Assembly (NCBI GenBank): GCA_937988735.1
Contig: CALKHQ010000260.1
Coordinates: 1-18,525 of the forward strand
Length of the DNA: 18,525 bases
Direction of reading: 5' to 3'
Source of the DNA: an uncultured Alphaproteobacteria bacterium
GTDB lineage: Bacteria > Pseudomonadota > Alphaproteobacteria > CALKHQ01
Made by a program: the position numbers and the translations under genes
The notes under the pieces: generated by a model
What the model was told of the DNA's origin: nothing
What the model saw: only the letters and a program-made list of their open reading frames with translations
The model's database searches: none
In this document: positions 1 to 8,014 of the stretch, one piece after another
Layout of the letters: the number at the start of each line of letters is the position of its first letter
Position numbering within the stretch: the first letter of the stretch is position 1

Positions 1-34
1 CCCCGCCGACCGAACGACAACACGCCAAACCGGC

Positions 35-74
35 GCGCCGGGCCGAGGTCCGCTCCGCTCGGTCGGCCCGGCGC
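35..74. promoter_or_regulatory. 12-bp perfect inverted repeat in the leader of the TRAP operon
   Basis: Bases 35-46 (GCGCCGGGCCGA) are an exact reverse complement of bases 63-74, separated by 16 bases. The repeat ends about ten bases before the AGGGAGAA ribosome binding site (83-90) of the first TRAP gene. If transcribed it would form a very stable all-GC-rich hairpin. No T-run follows, so it is not a classical terminator on the plus strand. It may be an operator, a leader hairpin affecting translation, or the end signal of a gene lying upstream of the window. Its function is inferred only from position. Confidence 0.45.
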
Positions 75-94
75 CCCGCAACAGGGAGAACCCA

Positions 95-1189
95 GTGAAA
101 CGTCGTGACTTCCTTGCCGCCGGCGCCGCCGCCGGAGCCGTGGCCGCCACCGGATCGTTCCCCAAGCCTGCAATCGCGCAGTCCCGGCGCGAGGTCCGGA
201 TGGTCACCACCTGGCCGAAGAACTTCCCCGGCCTCGGCACCGGCGCCCAGCGCTTCGCAGACCGGATCACGGCGATGACCGAGGGCCGGCTGGTGGTGCA
301 GGTGTTCGCGGCCGGCGAGCTGGTGCCGCCCTTCGAGTCGTTCGACGCCGTCTCCAACGGACGGGTCGAGATGTGGCACGGCGCGGCCTACTACTGGCAG
401 GGCAAGTCGCCGGCGTTCAGCTTCTTCGCCGCCGTGCCCTTCGGCCTGCTGGCGAGCGAGATGAACGCCTGGGTCTATCACGGCGGCGGACAGGAGCTGT
501 GGGACGAGCTTTCCGCCGGATTCAACCTGAAGTGCATGATGTGCGGCAACACCGGCGTCCAGATGGGCGGCTGGTTCAACCGCGAGATCTCTTCGCTCGA
601 CGACTTCCAGGGCCTCACCTACCGCATGCCCGGCCTGGGCGGCGAGGTGCTGCGCCGGATCGGCGCCAACGCGGTGGCGTTGCCGGGCGGCGAGATCTAT
701 CCGGCGCTGGAGTCGGGCGCCATCGACGGCACCGAGTGGGTCGGGCCGTGGAACGACCTCGCCTTCGGCTTCTACAAGATCGCCCAGTACTACTACTACC
801 CCGGCTTCCACGAGCCGGGCTCGGCGCTCGACTGCGGCATCAACCTCGACTTCTGGAACAGCCTCAGCGAGGCGGACCAGGCGGCGATCACCGCGGCGGC
901 CCAGGCCGAGGTGTCGGTGATGCTGGCCGAGTTCGACGCGCGCAACGCCGATGCGCTGCGCACGCTCCTCGACGAACACGGGGTCGAGCTGAAGAAGTTC
1001 CCCAACGACATCCTCAACGCCATCGGCGAGGCGTCGGGCGCCGTGGTGCGCGAGGTGGGCGAAGGCGGCGACGACATCACCCGGCGCGTCTACGAGAGCT
1101 TCATGCGCGCCCGCGCAACGTCGATCGCCTGGACCAAGATCGCCCACAGCGCCTACGCCGACGCACGGCTGCTGCCGTTCTCCTACTGA
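95..1189 (+). CDS. TRAP transporter substrate-binding protein, DctP family (TakP-like), Tat-exported
   Basis: This 364-residue periplasmic binding protein delivers an organic anion to the TRAP membrane subunits encoded directly downstream. It starts with GTG at 95, preceded by AGGGAGAA five bases upstream. The N-terminus MKRRDFLAAGAAAG carries a twin-arginine motif followed by an Ala-rich hydrophobic stretch and a likely cleavage site after AIAQ (near residue 29), so folded export by Tat is likely. The central part resembles the 2-oxo-acid-binding TakP of Rhodobacter: an Arg in TYRMPG (R177), GGEIYPALESG, and TEWVGP with E214 and W215 at nearly the same numbering I recall for TakP ligand residues. 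Length also matches TakP (about 365). The ligand could be a 2-oxocarboxylate such as pyruvate or a longer keto acid, but this is inferred by similarity. It leads an apparent operon with the two permease genes. Confidence 0.93.
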   Translation: MKRRDFLAAGAAAGAVAATGSFPKPAIAQSRREVRMVTTWPKNFPGLGTGAQRFADRITAMTEGRLVVQVFAAGELVPPFESFDAVSNGRVEMWHGAAYYWQGKSPAFSFFAAVPFGLLASEMNAWVYHGGGQELWDELSAGFNLKCMMCGNTGVQMGGWFNREISSLDDFQGLTYRMPGLGGEVLRRIGANAVALPGGEIYPALESGAIDGTEWVGPWNDLAFGFYKIAQYYYYPGFHEPGSALDCGINLDFWNSLSEADQAAITAAAQAEVSVMLAEFDARNADALRTLLDEHGVELKKFPNDILNAIGEASGAVVREVGEGGDDITRRVYESFMRARATSIAWTKIAHSAYADARLLPFSY

Positions 1190-1223
1190 TGCGGGGCGGC
1201 GCCGCCAGCACCGCCATCGCTAC

Positions 1224-1254
1224 GGCCGGCGCCGCGGCGCCCGAGACGCCGGCC
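1224..1254 (+). other. Intercistronic hairpin between TRAP binding protein and small permease genes
   Basis: GGCCGGCG (1224-1231) is exactly complementary to CGCCGGCC (1247-1254), with a 15-base loop. It lies in the 91-base gap after the binding-protein stop codon. Such hairpins after binding-protein genes can protect the upstream mRNA and raise binding-protein output over permease output; this is known for some transport operons. In DNA this GC-rich the repeat could also be chance. Nothing else is seen in the gap. Confidence 0.3.
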
Positions 1255-1280
1255 AGCAGCCCGCGGAGACCCGCCTTCCG

Positions 1281-1823
1281 ATGACCGCCTTCCTGCGCAG
1301 TCTCGCCCGCGGGTGCGATGCGGTGAACAGGACCGTGGGCGGCTGGGTGGCGTGGTTCGCGCTGGCGATGGTGCTGGTGCAGTTCACCGTGGTGGTGCTG
1401 CGCTACGTGTTCGGCGTCGGCTTCATCGTGCTGCAGGAGTCGATGAACTACCTGCACGGCTTCATGTTCCTGCTCGGCGCCGGCTACACGCTGCTGGTCG
1501 GTGGCCACGTCCGGGTGGACATCTTCTACCGCGACGCGAAGCCCCGCACCCAGGCGTGGGTGGACCTGCTGGGCACCGCGCTGCTCCTGCTGCCGATGTG
1601 CGTGCTGGTGATCTCCGCCTCCTGGGGGCCGGTGACGCAGTCATGGCGGACGCTGGAGGGATCAACCGAGACCAGCGGCATCCCGGCCGTGTTCCTGCTG
1701 CGGACCGCAATCCCGCTGTTCGCGGTGCTGATGATCGTCCAGGGCCTGTCGGTGATGGCGAAGTCGCTGCTGCTGCTCGCCGGGGTGGCGCCGGCCGAAG
1801 CCGGGGGCGAGGCCGGCCGATGA
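1281..1823 (+). CDS. TRAP transporter small permease subunit (DctQ family)
   Basis: This 180-residue inner-membrane protein is the small, four-helix subunit of a TRAP transporter. Hydrophobic segments are visible at about residues 22-45 (VAWFALAMVLVQFTVVVLRY), 50-75, 90-115 and 140-165. The segment near residue 50 (VLQESMNYLHGFMFLLGAGY) matches the usual DctQ pattern of an acidic residue in an amphipathic helix before the second membrane span. The start at 1281 is the first ATG giving the normal DctQ N-terminus. A GGAG lies about 13 bases upstream, so the ribosome binding site is weak. The stop overlaps the ATG of the large permease as ATGA, which indicates translational coupling. It partners with the binding protein upstream and the large subunit downstream. 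Confidence 0.9.
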   Translation: MTAFLRSLARGCDAVNRTVGGWVAWFALAMVLVQFTVVVLRYVFGVGFIVLQESMNYLHGFMFLLGAGYTLLVGGHVRVDIFYRDAKPRTQAWVDLLGTALLLLPMCVLVISASWGPVTQSWRTLEGSTETSGIPAVFLLRTAIPLFAVLMIVQGLSVMAKSLLLLAGVAPAEAGGEAGR

Positions 1824-3406
1824 GCCCCTCCGACTGGAAGGAGATCGTCGCCTGGGTGATGTTCGTCGCCACCTGCGGCGCGCTGATGGCCGGCTTCCCG
1901 GTCGCCTTCACCCTCGGCGGCGTCTCGCTCGCCTTCGGCCTGTTCGGCTGGGCGATCGGCATCTTCGACCTCGCCTTCGTCAACAATCTGCCGTCGCGCA
2001 TCTTCGGCAACATGACCAACCAGGTCCTGTTCGCGGTGCCCCTGTTCATCTTCATGGGGGTGATGCTGGAGCGCTCGCGGATCGCCGAGGAGCTGCTCGA
2101 GACGATGGGCAAGGCCTTCGGCCGCCTGCGCGGCGGCCTCGGCCTGTCGGTCACGGTGGTCGGCGCGCTGCTCGCCGCGTCGACCGGCGTCGTCGGCGCG
2201 ACGGTGGTGGCGATGGGCCTGCTGGCGCTGCCCACCATGATCCGCCACGGCTACAGCGTGCCGCTCGCCTGCGGGTCCATCGCCGCGGCCGGCACGCTGG
2301 GCCAGGTCATCCCGCCGTCGATCGTGCTGGTGCTGCTGGGCGACCAGATCTCCAATGCCTATCAGGAGGCGCAGCGGGCAATCGGCAACTGGTCGCCGGA
2401 GCCGGTATCGGTCGGCGACCTGTTCGCCGGGGCGCTGATCCCGGGCCTCCTCCTCGTCGGCCTCTACCTCCTCTACCAGATCCTGATGGCCGTGTTCCGC
2501 CCGGAGACGTCGCCGGCGATGCCGCGCGATGCGGTGCTGGATACCAACTTCGGCTCACGCATCATGCGGGCGCTGGTCCCGCCGATGGTGCTGATCGTGG
2601 CGGTGCTCGGCTCCATCCTCGGCGGCGTCGCCACGCCGACGGAGGCGGCGGCGGTCGGCGCCGTCGGCGCACTGCTCCTGGCCGCGCTGCGCCAGCCGGG
2701 CGCGCGCCGGTGGCCGGCGCTGCTCGCCTTCGGCTGCCTCATCGCGCTGCTGGTGCTGACCGCCCTCGTCGACCTGCGCGTGACCCGCCAGACCATCGCG
2801 CCGGGGGAGATGGTCGGCATCGCCGCGGCGGCGGTGCTCTCCGCCGGGCTGGTCGTCGGGCTGACCGGCGCCATCGCGGCCACCGCCCGCGGCGGCGTGC
2901 TGCGGCCGGTATGCCGCTCCACCCTCGAGATCACGGCGATGGTGTTCGTGATCCTGATCGGCGCCGGTCTGTTCAGCCTGGTCTTCCGCGGCTACGGCGG
3001 CGACCAGGCGGTGCACCGGCTGCTGACCGACCCGGACCTCGTCGGCGGGCCCGCCGGCGCCATCGTCCTGGTGATGGTGGTCATGTTCGTGCTCGGCTTC
3101 TTCCTCGACTTCATCGAGATCATCTTCGTGGTGGTCGCGGTGGTGGCGCCGGCGCTGCTCGCCAACGACTTCATCCATCCGGTCTGGCTCGGGGTGCTGA
3201 TGGCGATGAACCTGCAGACGTCGTTCCTGACGCCGCCGTTCGGCTTCGCGCTGTTCTACCTGCGGGGCGTGGCGCCGAAGGAGGTCCGCACGATGCAGAT
3301 CTACCGCGGCGTCGCGCCCTACATCGTCATGCAGGTCATCGCGCTTGGCATCCTTGCCGCCTTCCCGGGCCTCGCGACCTGGCTGCCGGAGCAACTGTTC
3401 CGGTGA
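1820..3406 (+). CDS. TRAP transporter large permease subunit (DctM family)
   Basis: This 528-residue polytopic inner-membrane protein is the ion-coupled translocating subunit. The frame stays open upstream to 1313, but the true start is the ATG at 1820, which overlaps the stop of the small permease gene (ATGA) and gives a normal DctM N-terminus (MSPSDWKEIVAWVMF). Family features include AVPLFIFMGVMLERS, the GLLALPTMIRHGYS region, IAAAGTLGQVIPPSIVLVLL and the C-terminal LDFIEIIFVVV and TSFLTPPFGFALFYLRG segments. It is about 100 residues longer than the basic DctM (about 430). The extra length lies mid-protein, around residues 280-370, as additional hydrophobic helices, as is usual in the TakM or 'mannitol/chloroaromatic' branch. 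Its stop overlaps the GTG of the following glycosyltransferase gene. Confidence 0.93.
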   Translation: MSPSDWKEIVAWVMFVATCGALMAGFPVAFTLGGVSLAFGLFGWAIGIFDLAFVNNLPSRIFGNMTNQVLFAVPLFIFMGVMLERSRIAEELLETMGKAFGRLRGGLGLSVTVVGALLAASTGVVGATVVAMGLLALPTMIRHGYSVPLACGSIAAAGTLGQVIPPSIVLVLLGDQISNAYQEAQRAIGNWSPEPVSVGDLFAGALIPGLLLVGLYLLYQILMAVFRPETSPAMPRDAVLDTNFGSRIMRALVPPMVLIVAVLGSILGGVATPTEAAAVGAVGALLLAALRQPGARRWPALLAFGCLIALLVLTALVDLRVTRQTIAPGEMVGIAAAAVLSAGLVVGLTGAIAATARGGVLRPVCRSTLEITAMVFVILIGAGLFSLVFRGYGGDQAVHRLLTDPDLVGGPAGAIVLVMVVMFVLGFFLDFIEIIFVVVAVVAPALLANDFIHPVWLGVLMAMNLQTSFLTPPFGFALFYLRGVAPKEVRTMQIYRGVAPYIVMQVIALGILAAFPGLATWLPEQLFR

Positions 3407-4578
3407 GCCTGCCCCGCATCGCCGTCGTCTATCGGGGCGTGTTCCAGTACGACGCCCTCAACGCCTTCGCCGAGGCGCTGGCGGCCGGTTTCGACGCGCT
3501 CGGGCTGCAGACCGTGCTGCTCGACACCAAGAACGACGTGCAGGGCTCCCGCACCCGGCTTGGCGAGCTGCTGACCCGGCCGGAGCGGATCGCCTTCATC
3601 CTCGGCCCCGGCGGCATCCTCGCCGACGCCACGGTCGGCGGCCAGAACCTCCACGACCGGTTCAACGTGCCCTACGTCGCGCTGCTGGTCGATCACCCGT
3701 CCTACCTGCTGATGCGGCTGGCGAAGGCGCGCAACGCGCTTATCACCTGCGTCGACCGCTCCCACGTCCGCTTCCTGAAGGCCATCGGCTTTCCCCGTGC
3801 CGCCTACGTCCCCCACGCGGCATCGCTGCCGGAGAGCCTGAAGCCGTGGGAGGAGCGCAGCCCCGCCATCGCCTTCGCCGCCTCGTCCAACGACGACCGG
3901 GCGCTGCTTGCCCATGTGCTGGCGGATCTCGCGCCGCCGCAGCGGGCGATCCTCGCCGACCTCGCTGCCGACCCGGCCCTCGCCACCCTCGACCAGGCGG
4001 AGGCCGCCGCCCGCGCCCACCCGGCGGCGGAAAAACTCGGCTGGGGCGAGGGTTACGATGCAAGTCTCATCCTGTTCCTGAACGAGGTTGACCGGGTGCT
4101 GCGCTCCATCCGCCGCAACCGGATCGTCAGCGGACTGGATGCCGCCGGCATCCCTGTGGACCTGTTCGGCCGCGGCTGGGACCGCTTTGCCTTCCGCCAC
4201 CACCGGGTGCACCCGTCGCTGCCCTTCGCCGAGCTGTGCGAGGAGCTGCAGGGCTACCGGATGGCGCTCCACCTCAACCCGCTGTTCGGCCACGGCCTCC
4301 ACGAGCGCATCTGCGCGGCGACGGTCGCCGGCTGCGCCGTCGTCACCGACGGCAACCCGGAGATCGCCGCCGTCTACCCCGACGGCGAGGCCGCGATCCA
4401 TTTCTCGCCCGCCGCGCCGGGCTGGGCGGAGGCGCTGGCCGGGCGCCTGCAGCGGACCGATCTCGCCGCCGTCGCCCAGGCCGGCCGCCGGATCACCGCC
4501 CGCGGCCACACCTGGACGCACCGCGCCGCCGAGATCCTGGCGCTGGTGGACGCCACCTGGCCCGACCGCGTGCCCTGA
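3403..4578 (+). CDS. CgeB-like glycosyltransferase family protein
   Basis: This 391-residue cytoplasmic protein is a probable GT-B glycosyltransferase. The frame is open far upstream, but the likely start is the GTG at 3403, which overlaps the stop of the TRAP large permease as GTGA. The protein then begins VSLPRIAVVYRGVFQYDALN, a normal first Rossmann strand. The C-terminal part has the pattern of the Glyco_trans_1_2 / CgeB group: MALHLNPLFGHGLHERICAA followed by GCAVVTDGNPEIAAVYPDGE, with the H-E-R triad at residues 300-302. The N-terminal half (about 1-190) has alternating strands and helices including AFILGPGGIL. Donor and acceptor are unknown. No glycan or polysaccharide cluster surrounds it, so its coupling to a transporter operon is unexpected. 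The fold call is good; the substrate cannot be read from sequence. Confidence 0.75.
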   Translation: MSLPRIAVVYRGVFQYDALNAFAEALAAGFDALGLQTVLLDTKNDVQGSRTRLGELLTRPERIAFILGPGGILADATVGGQNLHDRFNVPYVALLVDHPSYLLMRLAKARNALITCVDRSHVRFLKAIGFPRAAYVPHAASLPESLKPWEERSPAIAFAASSNDDRALLAHVLADLAPPQRAILADLAADPALATLDQAEAAARAHPAAEKLGWGEGYDASLILFLNEVDRVLRSIRRNRIVSGLDAAGIPVDLFGRGWDRFAFRHHRVHPSLPFAELCEELQGYRMALHLNPLFGHGLHERICAATVAGCAVVTDGNPEIAAVYPDGEAAIHFSPAAPGWAEALAGRLQRTDLAAVAQAGRRITARGHTWTHRAAEILALVDATWPDRVP

Positions 4579-4700
4579 CCGGCGCGGCCGGGGATGGCAG
4601 CCGCGTTTTCCTGCCGTTACCATGAGAGCGAATCGCGCGGCCGGCGCGCGGGATGGACAGCGGTATCCCGAAGACCGGCGCCCAGCAGATGGAGACGGCC

Positions 4701-6701
4701 ATGACCTGGAATGCCTGCAAGGCACGCGTCCCGTCATTCCTGCGCGGGCTGGCGGCGGCCGCCGCAATGGCCGCGGCGCTGCCGTTCGCCGCGGCCTCCG
4801 CCCAGGTGCTGAGCGATGCCCAGCGGGCGACCTGGACCGCTGCCTTCCAGGCGCTCGACACCGGCCGGCCCGGCGACGCGGTCGCGATCGCCGCCGGCCT
4901 CGGTGACGCGCTGGGGCAGAAGATCGTGACCTGGCTTGCGCTTGCCGACGACCGCTATGCGGCAAGCCCGCGCGACCTCATGACCTTCGTCATCAACAAC
5001 CCGCACTGGCCGCGGCTCAACACGCTGCAGCGCCGCGCCGAGCGGGCGATCGGCGCCAACGAGCCGCCGACCGAGATCGCCTCCTGGTTCCAGCTCCGGC
5101 AGCCGCTGACCCCGGACGGCTGGATCGCCTACGTGTCCGCGCTGCAGGCGCTCGGGATGGGCGACCGGGCGGTGGCAGCGGCGCGCACCGGCTGGCGCGA
5201 GGGCGAGTTCGATGCGACCGGCCAGAGCAAGTTCCTGTCGATCCACGGCCGGCTGCTGACCGCCGAGGACCATCAGGCCCGGGTGGACCGCCTGCTGTGG
5301 GCGGGCGAGAACGACGCCGCGGAGCGCATGCTGCCGCTGCTCGATTCCGGCTGGCAGGCGCTGGTGCGGGCGCGGCTGAAGCTGGCGCGCGGCGAGTCCG
5401 GGGTGGACGCGGCCATCGCCGCGGTACCGGCCGCTCTTCTGAGCGATCCCGGCCTCGTCTACCAGCGGCTGCGCTTCCGGCGCCAGGCGGAGCTGGACGA
5501 GGGTGCGCGCGAGCTGCTGGCGGTGGCGCCGGTCGATCCCGCCCATGCGTCGCAGTGGTGGCAGGAGCGCGGCATCATCGTCCGCCGCCTGATCCGCGAT
5601 GCCCGTTTCGCCGATGCCTACCAGCTCGCCGCCGACCACCGCCTCACCGGCGGGGTGGAGTACATGGACGCGGAGATGATCGCCGGCTGGCTCGCGTTGC
5701 GCCGGCTGAACAACCCGCGCGCCGCGCTCGACCACTTCATGCGGCTCTACGCTCAGGCAGAGACGCCGATCAGCGTCTCCCGCGGCGCCTACTGGGCGGG
5801 ACGGGCGCTCGCCGCAATGGGTGACAACGGGGCCGCGCGGCAGTGGTACGGGATCGCGGCCCAGTTCACCCAGACCTTCTACGGCCAGCTCGCCGCCGCC
5901 GAGCTCGACCCCGCCGCCCCGCTGGTGCTGCCCGCCGGGCCGGCGCCGGTGACGCCGGAGGAGATGGCGGCGTTCCGCAACGACGAGATCGTGCGCGCGG
6001 TCCTGCTGATGCAGGCGCTGAGCAGGGAGGAGTTCGTCACCTCCTTCACCTGGGCGCTGATGAACATGTCCGGCGAGCCGCGGCACCTGCAGCAGGTGGC
6101 CGCGCTGGCGACCGAGATGGGACGGCTGGACCTCGCGGTGTGGGCGGCGCGGCAGGCCGGGCGCACCCAGACCGTGCTCTACGACGGCTATCCGGTGCTG
6201 TCCCTGCCGGCGGGGCTGGCGCCGGTGGACCCGGCGCTGGTCCACGGCATCATCCGCCAGGAGAGCGGCTTCGACGTCGACGCAATCAGCAGCGCCGGCG
6301 CCCGCGGCCTGATGCAGCTCATGCCGCAGACGGCGGAGACGGTGGCGCGCTCGCTGGGCATCCCGCATTCGACCGCGATGCTGACCACGGACGTCGCTCA
6401 CAACCTGCGGCTGGGGACGACCTACCTGCACAACCGGATCTCCGAGTTCGGCGGCTCCTACATCATGGCGATCGCCGGCTACAACGCCGGCCCCAACCGG
6501 GTGCGGAGCTGGATCGAGACCTACGGCGACCCGCGCGCCGGCGCCGTCGATCCGATCGACTGGATCGAGCTGATTCCGTTCAGCGAGACCCGCAACTACG
6601 TCCAGCGGGTGCTTGAAGGCACGCAGCTCTATCGGGTACGTCTCGGGCAGGCGCCGACCAATGGGTCGATCCTCGCCGACCTGGGTCGGGGCGGATCCTG
6701 A
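4701..6701 (+). CDS. Soluble lytic murein transglycosylase, Slt-type, periplasmic
   Basis: This protein cleaves the MurNAc-GlcNAc bond of peptidoglycan to leave 1,6-anhydro-MurNAc ends, acting in the periplasm. I choose the ATG at 4701 because GGAG lies six bases upstream (4691-4694) and it gives a compact signal peptide (MTWNACKARVPSFLRG, then an Ala-rich core, cleaved near AAASAQ). In-frame ATGs at 4653 and 4689 are alternatives. The 666 residues compare with about 645 for Slt70. Residues about 40-440 form the helical superhelix typical of Slt. The C-terminal SLT domain (about 505-620) has IIRQESGF with catalytic Glu521, then GARGLMQLMPQTA and AIAGYNAGPNRV. It is separated by 122 bases from the glycosyltransferase upstream, so it may have its own promoter, though I see no clear one. 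Confidence 0.92.
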   Translation: MTWNACKARVPSFLRGLAAAAAMAAALPFAAASAQVLSDAQRATWTAAFQALDTGRPGDAVAIAAGLGDALGQKIVTWLALADDRYAASPRDLMTFVINNPHWPRLNTLQRRAERAIGANEPPTEIASWFQLRQPLTPDGWIAYVSALQALGMGDRAVAAARTGWREGEFDATGQSKFLSIHGRLLTAEDHQARVDRLLWAGENDAAERMLPLLDSGWQALVRARLKLARGESGVDAAIAAVPAALLSDPGLVYQRLRFRRQAELDEGARELLAVAPVDPAHASQWWQERGIIVRRLIRDARFADAYQLAADHRLTGGVEYMDAEMIAGWLALRRLNNPRAALDHFMRLYAQAETPISVSRGAYWAGRALAAMGDNGAARQWYGIAAQFTQTFYGQLAAAELDPAAPLVLPAGPAPVTPEEMAAFRNDEIVRAVLLMQALSREEFVTSFTWALMNMSGEPRHLQQVAALATEMGRLDLAVWAARQAGRTQTVLYDGYPVLSLPAGLAPVDPALVHGIIRQESGFDVDAISSAGARGLMQLMPQTAETVARSLGIPHSTAMLTTDVAHNLRLGTTYLHNRISEFGGSYIMAIAGYNAGPNRVRSWIETYGDPRAGAVDPIDWIELIPFSETRNYVQRVLEGTQLYRVRLGQAPTNGSILADLGRGGS

Positions 6702-6702
6702 A

Positions 6703-6717
6703 CCGGCGGGGCGCCGG
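6703..6717 (+). other. Small GC hairpin just after the lytic transglycosylase stop codon
   Basis: CCGGCG (6703-6708) pairs perfectly with CGCCGG (6712-6717) around a three-base GGG loop, starting right after the TGA of the transglycosylase gene. There is no T-run, so intrinsic termination is doubtful. It lies in a 41-base gap before the next gene on the same strand. It may be an mRNA-stabilising element or chance. Confidence 0.25.
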
Positions 6718-6742
6718 CAGCCCCTCGACGCCCGGTGACGTC

Positions 6743-8014
6743 ATGACCGAGTTCCCGATCGCGGCAATCCGCGATCAGTTCCCTGCCCTCGCCCTGACCG
6801 ACGCCGGCAAGGCGCGGATCTACCTCGACAATCCCGCCGGCACCCAGGTGCCGCAGCGGGTCATCGACCGGATCACCGGCACCCTCCTCCGCGCCAACGC
6901 CAACCTGGGCGGGGACTTCGTCACCAGCGTCGCCGCCGAACAGGTGATCGCCGACGCGCGGCAGGCGATGGCGGACATGCTGAACGCCAGCCCCGACGAG
7001 ATCGTGTTCGGCGCGAACATGACCACGCTCACGCTCCACATGTCGCGTGCGCTGGCGGCGCGGTTCCGGCCGGGCGACGAGATCGTGCTGAGCCGCATGG
7101 ACCACGACGCCAACGTGACGCCGTGGGTGCTGATGGCGCGCGACCGCGGGCTCACCGTCCGCTGGATCGACTTCGACCCCGAGGCCTGCGAGTTCCCGGA
7201 GGACGCGCTGGACCGCGCGCTGACCGACCGCACCCGGCTGGTCGCGGTCGGCTACGCCAGCAACTGTCTCGGCACCATCAACGACGTCGGCGCGATGGCG
7301 CGGAAGGCACACGCCGCCGGCGCGCTGATGTTCGTCGATGCGGTGCAGCTTGCGCCCCACCGGCCGATCGACGTCGCCGCGCTCGAATGCGACCTGCTGG
7401 TCTGTTCGGCCTACAAGTTCTTCGGCCCCCATGTCGGCGTGCTGTGGGGCCGGCGCGACCTGCTGGCCGACGTCACGCCCTACAAGGTGCGGCCGGCGCC
7501 CGACAGCGGGCCGGACAAGTTCGAGACCGGCACCCAGAACCACGAGGGCATCGCCGGGGTGGCCGGGGCGGTAGAGTATTTCAAGGCGGTGGCGACGGAG
7601 CTCGCGCCCGCCGAGGTCATCGCCGCCCATGCCGGCAAGCGCGAGGGGGTGCGGCTGGTGCACGGCGCGCTCGACTGGCTCGCCCGCCACGAGGACGGCC
7701 TCACCCGCCGCCTGCTCGACGGGCTGGAGACGCTGCCGGGTGTCCGGGTGCACGGCGTCACCAGCCGCAACCGGCTGGACCGGCGGGTGCCGACGGTGTC
7801 GATCACCGCGGCCGGGCATGACCCGGCCGACCTTGCCCGCAGGCTGGCGGAAGAAAACATCTTCCTCTGGGCCGGCCACAACTACGCGCTGGAGCCGATC
7901 GCCCGGCTGGGGCTCACCGACCGCGGCGGCGTGCTGCGCATCGGGATCGCCCACTACAACACGGCCGCGGAGGTGGACTGCCTCCTCGGCCACCTGGAGC
8001 GGATGCTGGCATGA
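6743..8014 (+). CDS. Cysteine desulfurase-like protein (class V aminotransferase fold, VC1184-type)
   Basis: This 423-residue PLP-dependent enzyme has the aminotransferase class V fold. The start at 6743 (MTEFPIAAIRDQFPAL) matches the usual start of the VC1184-type group, with GGTGA about five bases upstream. Visible features: IYLDNPAGTQVPQRV near residue 30, SRMDHDANVTPW with His121 in the PLP-stacking position, FVDAVQLAPHRPIDV, and SAYKFFGPHVGVLWG with Lys225 as the Schiff-base lysine. True SufS/CsdA desulfurases carry a catalytic Cys in a GHHCAQP-like loop. Here the corresponding segment reads AGHNYALEP, with Tyr381 where the Cys would be. I therefore doubt that it is a cysteine desulfurase; lyase or transaminase chemistry on another amino acid is equally possible. 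Its stop overlaps the dehydratase start (ATGA), suggesting joint action on amino acids. Confidence 0.85.
   Translation: MTEFPIAAIRDQFPALALTDAGKARIYLDNPAGTQVPQRVIDRITGTLLRANANLGGDFVTSVAAEQVIADARQAMADMLNASPDEIVFGANMTTLTLHMSRALAARFRPGDEIVLSRMDHDANVTPWVLMARDRGLTVRWIDFDPEACEFPEDALDRALTDRTRLVAVGYASNCLGTINDVGAMARKAHAAGALMFVDAVQLAPHRPIDVAALECDLLVCSAYKFFGPHVGVLWGRRDLLADVTPYKVRPAPDSGPDKFETGTQNHEGIAGVAGAVEYFKAVATELAPAEVIAAHAGKREGVRLVHGALDWLARHEDGLTRRLLDGLETLPGVRVHGVTSRNRLDRRVPTVSITAAGHDPADLARRLAEENIFLWAGHNYALEPIARLGLTDRGGVLRIGIAHYNTAAEVDCLLGHLERMLA

Noticed and set aside
1313..1819. Upstream extension of the large TRAP permease frame, suggesting a fused small/large permease
   Set aside because: The small subunit is encoded in a different frame and the extension has no membrane helices, so there is no fusion.
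2710..3402. Upstream extension of the glycosyltransferase frame inside the TRAP large permease gene
   Set aside because: The sequence before the GTG at 3403 is Arg/Ala-rich shadow sequence; the first Rossmann strand begins directly after that GTG.
3319..4965. 548-residue minus-strand open frame across the glycosyltransferase gene
   Set aside because: It is Arg/Gly/His-rich, crosses gene boundaries and has no recognisable motif, so it is a shadow of the plus-strand genes.
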